Below, in pieces: positions 62,791-64,000 of a DNA stretch of 64,000 bases. Both the position numbers and the translations under genes were made by a program. The stretch's first letter is position 1. Each line of letters opens with the position of its first letter. Below the pieces are notes generated by a model. That model searched no databases and had not been told where the DNA came from. It was given only the letters and a program-made list of their open reading frames with translations. The stretch comes from Lachnospiraceae bacterium (GTDB lineage: Bacteria > Bacillota > Clostridia > Lachnospirales > Lachnospiraceae), in contig FUZG01000001.1 of NCBI GenBank assembly GCA_900168235.1, positions 310,001 through 374,000 of the forward strand. Direction: 5' to 3'.

Positions 62791-64000
62791 TTATTTTTTT
62801 GCTTTTATCTTAAGCACATACAAAACAGCCATCATCACTATAAAGCCTGAACCTAAGGACAGGACAGCGTTCTGTGTAAATCCTGCGATCAGATATCCCA
62901 CAAAGCAGCTGCTCACAACAACTGCTGCGTACTGGAGCTGTGTTGAAACATGGTTCATGTGATAGCACTGCGCTCCCGCACTGGACATGATAGTCGTATC
63001 GGAGATAGGAGAAATATGATCTCCCGCAACTGCTCCTGCAAGTACTGCTGATACCGAGATCACCATCATGCTGAGGTTTTCCGGTCCGTTAAAAATACTT
63101 GTAACGATCGGAACGAGGATAGCAAATGTTCCCCAGCTTGTTCCTGTTGAAAATGCGATAAAGATCGCAATAAAGAACATGATCGCCGGAACAAATGCTG
63201 TTCCGAATGAGCCCTCTCCAACGATACCGCTGATGTATCCGCGGATATCGAGAACGCTTGTCATTCCCTTAAGTGTCCATGCAAATACTAGGATCGCGAT
63301 AGCCGGTATCATGAGCTGGAATCCGCTTACAAAGCTGTCCATGTATTCCTTAAATGTAACAACCTTGCGGGGCAGATACAGCACCAGCATGAACATCAGC
63401 GTAATAAATGTCGCAAAAATAAGAGATATCTCTGAATCACAGTTTGCGAAAGCATCCTGTACGTTTACTCCGCCGTTCTGGAATCCTGTGTAGATCATTG
63501 CTCCTACTGCTGCAAAAATAAGTACCAGTGTAGGAAGGATAAGATCTACTACTTTTCCGTTTTCGTTTTCCTTAACTTCTCCACTGTTCTGGAACTCTCC
63601 TGCATGGCTCGTGAAGAGATCACCATTTACCGCATTTGCCTCATGAACCTTCATCTGTCCGAAATCAAGTGCTGTGATGCTAATGAAAAGCACCATGATC
63701 AGTGTAAGGATCGCATAGAGGTTAAATGGAATAGTGCTTATAAAAAGCTGAAGACCATTTATTCCGGAATCCTCCGGAACGTAAGAATTAACCGCTGCAG
63801 CCCAGCTTGAGATCGGTGCGATGATACATACCGGCGCTGCCGTTGCATCTATAATATAAGCAAGCTTTGCTCTCGAAACCTTGAAACGGTCTGTAACAGG
63901 TCTCATTACGCTTCCGACTGTGAGGCAGTTAAAATAGTCATCAACGAAGATCAACATTCCGAGAGCTGTCGTAGACAATAACGCTGCTCTCTTTGACTTG
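62791..64000 (-). CDS. NhaC-type Na+/H+ antiporter, N-terminus cut by window edge
   Basis: The frame is open from the stop at 62791 to base 64000, so only the C-terminal 400 or so residues are present; an apparent start at 63978 is just an internal TTG. The visible part has about ten TM helices and the family's polar motifs FVDDYFNCLTVGSVMRPVTD near the left end of the protein fragment, FSTGTSWGTFAILVPI and GAVAGDHISPISDTTIMSSAGA. These match the NhaC branch, which also includes malate/lactate-type and amino acid antiporters, so the ion/substrate pair is not certain. It is followed by the CRP-like gene after 44 bases. Confidence 0.88.
   Translation of the reverse strand, partial: KSKRAALLSTTALGMLIFVDDYFNCLTVGSVMRPVTDRFKVSRAKLAYIIDATAAPVCIIAPISSWAAAVNSYVPEDSGINGLQLFISTIPFNLYAILTLIMVLFISITALDFGQMKVHEANAVNGDLFTSHAGEFQNSGEVKENENGKVVDLILPTLVLIFAAVGAMIYTGFQNGGVNVQDAFANCDSEISLIFATFITLMFMLVLYLPRKVVTFKEYMDSFVSGFQLMIPAIAILVFAWTLKGMTSVLDIRGYISGIVGEGSFGTAFVPAIMFFIAIFIAFSTGTSWGTFAILVPIVTSIFNGPENLSMMVISVSAVLAGAVAGDHISPISDTTIMSSAGAQCYHMNHVSTQLQYAAVVVSSCFVGYLIAGFTQNAVLSLGSGFIVMMAVLYVLKIKAKK

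Noticed and set aside
1-64000. CRISPR array, phage or plasmid region, restriction or toxin-antitoxin system
   Set aside because: No regularly spaced repeats, cas genes, integrase, capsid, replication-initiation, restriction or toxin-antitoxin genes were recognised on either strand.

Overview
The window looks like a chromosomal segment of a Lachnospiraceae-type Clostridium (Firmicutes). Evidence: strong AGGAGG-type ribosome-binding sites, a long single-chain PurL, QueH instead of QueG, MinCDE, a CarD-like regulator, several c-di-GMP proteins, and lipoproteins with acidic Ser/Glu-rich linkers. I see no phage, plasmid, insertion-sequence transposase or CRISPR array. Genus is not decidable from the sequence alone.

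Layout. 1-2400: an NAD-salvage operon (nrtR-like regulator, nicotinamidase, nicotinate phosphoribosyltransferase cut by the left edge) with a promoter/operator. 2400-5840: a chemoreceptor tail remnant, a DUF3048-type lipoprotein and a membrane diguanylate cyclase. 5870-10330: purF-purB-purA, with a folded purF leader. 10399-17282: a tightly coupled four-gene operon of unrecognised function (large helical-repeat protein, degenerate Hsp70/actin-fold protein, small TPR-like protein, two-TM coiled-coil protein). This is the best candidate here for an undescribed system. 17350-21250: an intergenic inverted-repeat element, a HisC/CobD-type aminotransferase and a sigma factor fused to a membrane anchor and ectodomain. 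21254-30031: a run of housekeeping genes (rRNA methyltransferase, beta-CASP MBL protein, DHFR, mannose-6-phosphate isomerase) ending in a heterodimeric ABC exporter. 30320-37000: CarD, a sugar isomerase-like protein, minCDE and a GGDEF-EAL-PAS-GGDEF protein. 37187-43760: a three-gene ABC importer of the TrpXYZ kind, an orphan PTS IIC, rhaD and a C-type-lectin lipoprotein. 43878-44858: two tandem tRNA-Met genes, then 760 bases of non-coding DNA with a 196-nt imperfect hairpin. 44859-48728: a MacAB-like tripartite exporter. 48880-55828: carA-carB-queH-argS, with a repeat element inside the carA leader. 56158-64000: purL with a multi-hairpin leader, two unrecognised genes (one with a CRP-like N-terminus) and an NhaC-type antiporter cut by the right edge.

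Much of the window serves nucleotide and cofactor supply (purF/B/A/L, carAB, folA, pncAB, queH). Most genes lie on the minus strand; only the diguanylate cyclase, the aminotransferase and carD read rightward, each facing a bidirectional terminator or a convergent gene. Several start codons were moved from the longest open frame to the one served by a ribosome-binding site, and each such case is explained in its entry.
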